This document shows, piece by piece, positions 6,241-7,119 of a DNA stretch of 7,119 nt. Position 1 is the stretch's first letter, and the number at the start of each line of letters is the position of its first letter. This DNA is from an uncultured Desulfobulbaceae bacterium. GTDB taxonomy: Bacteria; Desulfobacterota; Desulfobulbia; Desulfobulbales; Desulfobulbaceae. Below the pieces are notes generated by a model. The model saw nothing but the letters and a program-made list of their open reading frames with translations. It was not told where the DNA came from and searched no databases. The position numbers and the translations under genes were made by a program. The stretch is taken from positions 1 through 7,119 of the forward strand of contig CALZIH010000151.1 of assembly GCA_945787305.1 (NCBI GenBank), given 5' to 3'.

Positions 6241-6268
6241 TTGTATTTTTTCGTTTCTTGTTTATTAT
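6241..6268 (+). promoter_or_regulatory. Candidate sigma-70 promoter for ftsH
   Basis: TTGTAT (6241-6246, 3 of 6) and TATTAT (6263-6268, 5 of 6) are separated by 16 bases. The predicted start near 6275 would give a leader of about 40 bases before the ftsH ATG. No convincing heat-shock (sigma-32) or sigma-54 element was found. Confidence 0.35.
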
Positions 6269-6305
6269 GTTTTGCAAGTCCATGGAAAAACTACCGGTAA
6301 CAGAT

Positions 6306-6310
6306 GGGGA
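6306..6310 (+). promoter_or_regulatory. ftsH ribosome binding site GGGGA
   Basis: GGGGA sits 6 bases before the ATG at 6317. It supports this start over the out-of-frame ATG at 6282. Confidence 0.6.
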
Positions 6311-6316
6311 TAACCG

Positions 6317-7119
6317 ATGAAAAAGAAAAGGTTTTCGCTTGGTAACGGGAATAAGCCGGAAATTGAGATTAACAAGACAAGCAATCAGAAATTTTGGCAA
6401 AATCCGAACTTCACCTTTTGGGTTTATCTGATCTTCATTCTCATCTCCTTCCAGTTGTACCAGGGGTATCGACAGACCAGGCAGGAGGAAATTCCATACA
6501 GTGAGTTCCTCACCCATGTACAGAACCAGGAAGTGGCGGAAGCTGTGGTTACTGATCGGGTTATTGCCGGCACGCTCACGCTGACGGATGAGAAAACGGG
6601 TCAACCGCGCCGTTTCATTACCGTCCCCCTGATGTGGAATAATGACTTGGCCATGAATCTGGAGAAACAGGGTGTCAAGTATACTGTGCGTCAAAATACC
6701 AACTGGTTGGGCAAGTTTCTGGTCAACTGGGTTCTACCCTTTGGTTTACTTTTTCTTTTCTGGGGTTGGATGGCCCGGCGGATGGGATCCATGGGCCAGG
6801 GAGTGCTCAATATAGGCAACAAGATTCATATTCATCCGGATAATGAGCCCAAGGTAACCTTTGATGATGTCGCCGGTGCTGAGGAGGCTAAGCAGGAATT
6901 GAAGGAGAGTGTAGACTTTCTTAAGGATCCGAGCCAAATTCAGGAACTGGGTGGCCGGATGCCTAAAGGAGTGTTGATGGTCGGCCCTCCGGGTACAGGT
7001 AAGACCCTGCTTGCCCGTGCGGTGGCCGGTGAATCAGAGGTACCGTTTTTTTCCATCAGCGGATCCGAATTTATCGAGATGTTTGTCGGGGTCGGTGCGG
7101 CCCGGGTTCGCGAGCTTTT
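6317..7119 (+). CDS. ftsH: FtsH-type ATP-dependent zinc metalloprotease, N-terminal part (3' end outside window)
   Basis: The window holds 267 codons of an inner-membrane AAA+ protease. The order is: a Lys-rich cytoplasmic tail (1-31), transmembrane segment 1 (about 32-48, FTFWVYLIFILISF), a periplasmic FtsH_ext domain (about 55-130, beginning IPYSEFL), transmembrane segment 2 (about 134-152, FLVNWVLPFGLLFLFWGW), the VTFDDVAGAEEAKQEL segment that opens the ATPase domain, Walker A GPPGTGKT (223-230, K229) and the pore loop MFVGVG (255-260, aromatic F256). Walker B, the arginine fingers and the HEXXH zinc site lie beyond the window. FtsH hexamers degrade misfolded membrane proteins and, in enterobacteria, LpxC. 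The N-terminal tail is about 25-30 residues longer than in the E. coli protein, and wording such as LKDPSQIQELGGRMPKG departs from the commonest form, so this may be a second FtsH paralog. It is read divergently from lptA. Confidence 0.95.
   Translation, partial: MKKKRFSLGNGNKPEIEINKTSNQKFWQNPNFTFWVYLIFILISFQLYQGYRQTRQEEIPYSEFLTHVQNQEVAEAVVTDRVIAGTLTLTDEKTGQPRRFITVPLMWNNDLAMNLEKQGVKYTVRQNTNWLGKFLVNWVLPFGLLFLFWGWMARRMGSMGQGVLNIGNKIHIHPDNEPKVTFDDVAGAEEAKQELKESVDFLKDPSQIQELGGRMPKGVLMVGPPGTGKTLLARAVAGESEVPFFSISGSEFIEMFVGVGAARVREL

Larger units (their letters stand above)
5972..6316. other. Divergent regulatory region between lptA and ftsH
   Basis: This 345-base region lies between divergently read genes. 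It holds candidate promoters for each direction, two short inverted repeats, an A-tract/T-tract hairpin near its middle and the AATAATTATT palindrome at 6170-6179. No small gene with a ribosome site was found. The long minus-strand frame covering part of it is antisense to ftsH and has no recognisable features. Confidence 0.6.

Noticed and set aside
6074..6694. 206-codon minus-strand open frame opposite ftsH and its upstream region
   Set aside because: It overlaps the clearly coding ftsH frame, shows no recognisable domain, and has a composition expected of antisense translation.

Overview
This window looks like an ordinary stretch of chromosome from a Gram-negative bacterium. The LPS-export genes lptA and lptB imply an outer membrane. 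Gene density is high, base composition is balanced, and nothing resembles an insertion sequence, phage, tRNA, rRNA or CRISPR array. The gene order (lptA-lptB-rpoN-ptsN) and the flavour of the proteins, namely an Rcp1-type response regulator beside a PAS/phytochrome-like kinase and an FtsH with a lysine-rich N-terminal tail, suggest a Desulfobacterota (deltaproteobacterial) organism, perhaps Desulfobulbales. That placement is inference.

Left block, plus strand (1-2562): the C-terminal ATPase end of a sensor histidine kinase, a 151-residue stand-alone receiver protein of the Rcp1 type, and a 569-residue REC-GGDEF-EAL protein. The first two genes are 14 bases apart, each gene has its own Shine-Dalgarno sequence, and the last two overlap in a TAATG stop/start. 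The block reads as one operon in which a kinase could phosphorylate two receivers, one of them feeding into cyclic-di-GMP turnover. The GGDEF half keeps its active-site and inhibitory-site motifs. The EAL half has Tyr in place of the second Asp of the DDFG metal-binding motif, so the protein is probably a net cyclase. This is the most notable thing in the window.

Middle block, minus strand (5971 down to 2752): lptA-lptB-rpoN-ptsN, tightly packed (1-base overlap, 38-base gap, 6-base gap). This is the widespread LPS-transport/sigma-54/nitrogen-PTS cluster. The usual hpf gene between rpoN and ptsN is missing, and lptC is not upstream of lptA. The block converges on the cyclic-di-GMP gene across a 189-base gap with a G-rich tract and no convincing terminator.

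Right block, plus strand (6317 to the end): the first 267 codons of an FtsH-type membrane AAA+ protease, transcribed divergently from lptA. The 345-base gap between them holds candidate promoters for both directions, two short inverted repeats and an A-tract/T-tract hairpin. FtsH controls LPS synthesis in enterobacteria, so its divergent pairing with an LPS-export operon is suggestive, but co-regulation is not shown by the sequence.

No new defence system or mobile system was found. The findings are modest: a degenerate EAL site, two missing neighbours in a conserved cluster, and unexplained small structures in the intergenic regions.
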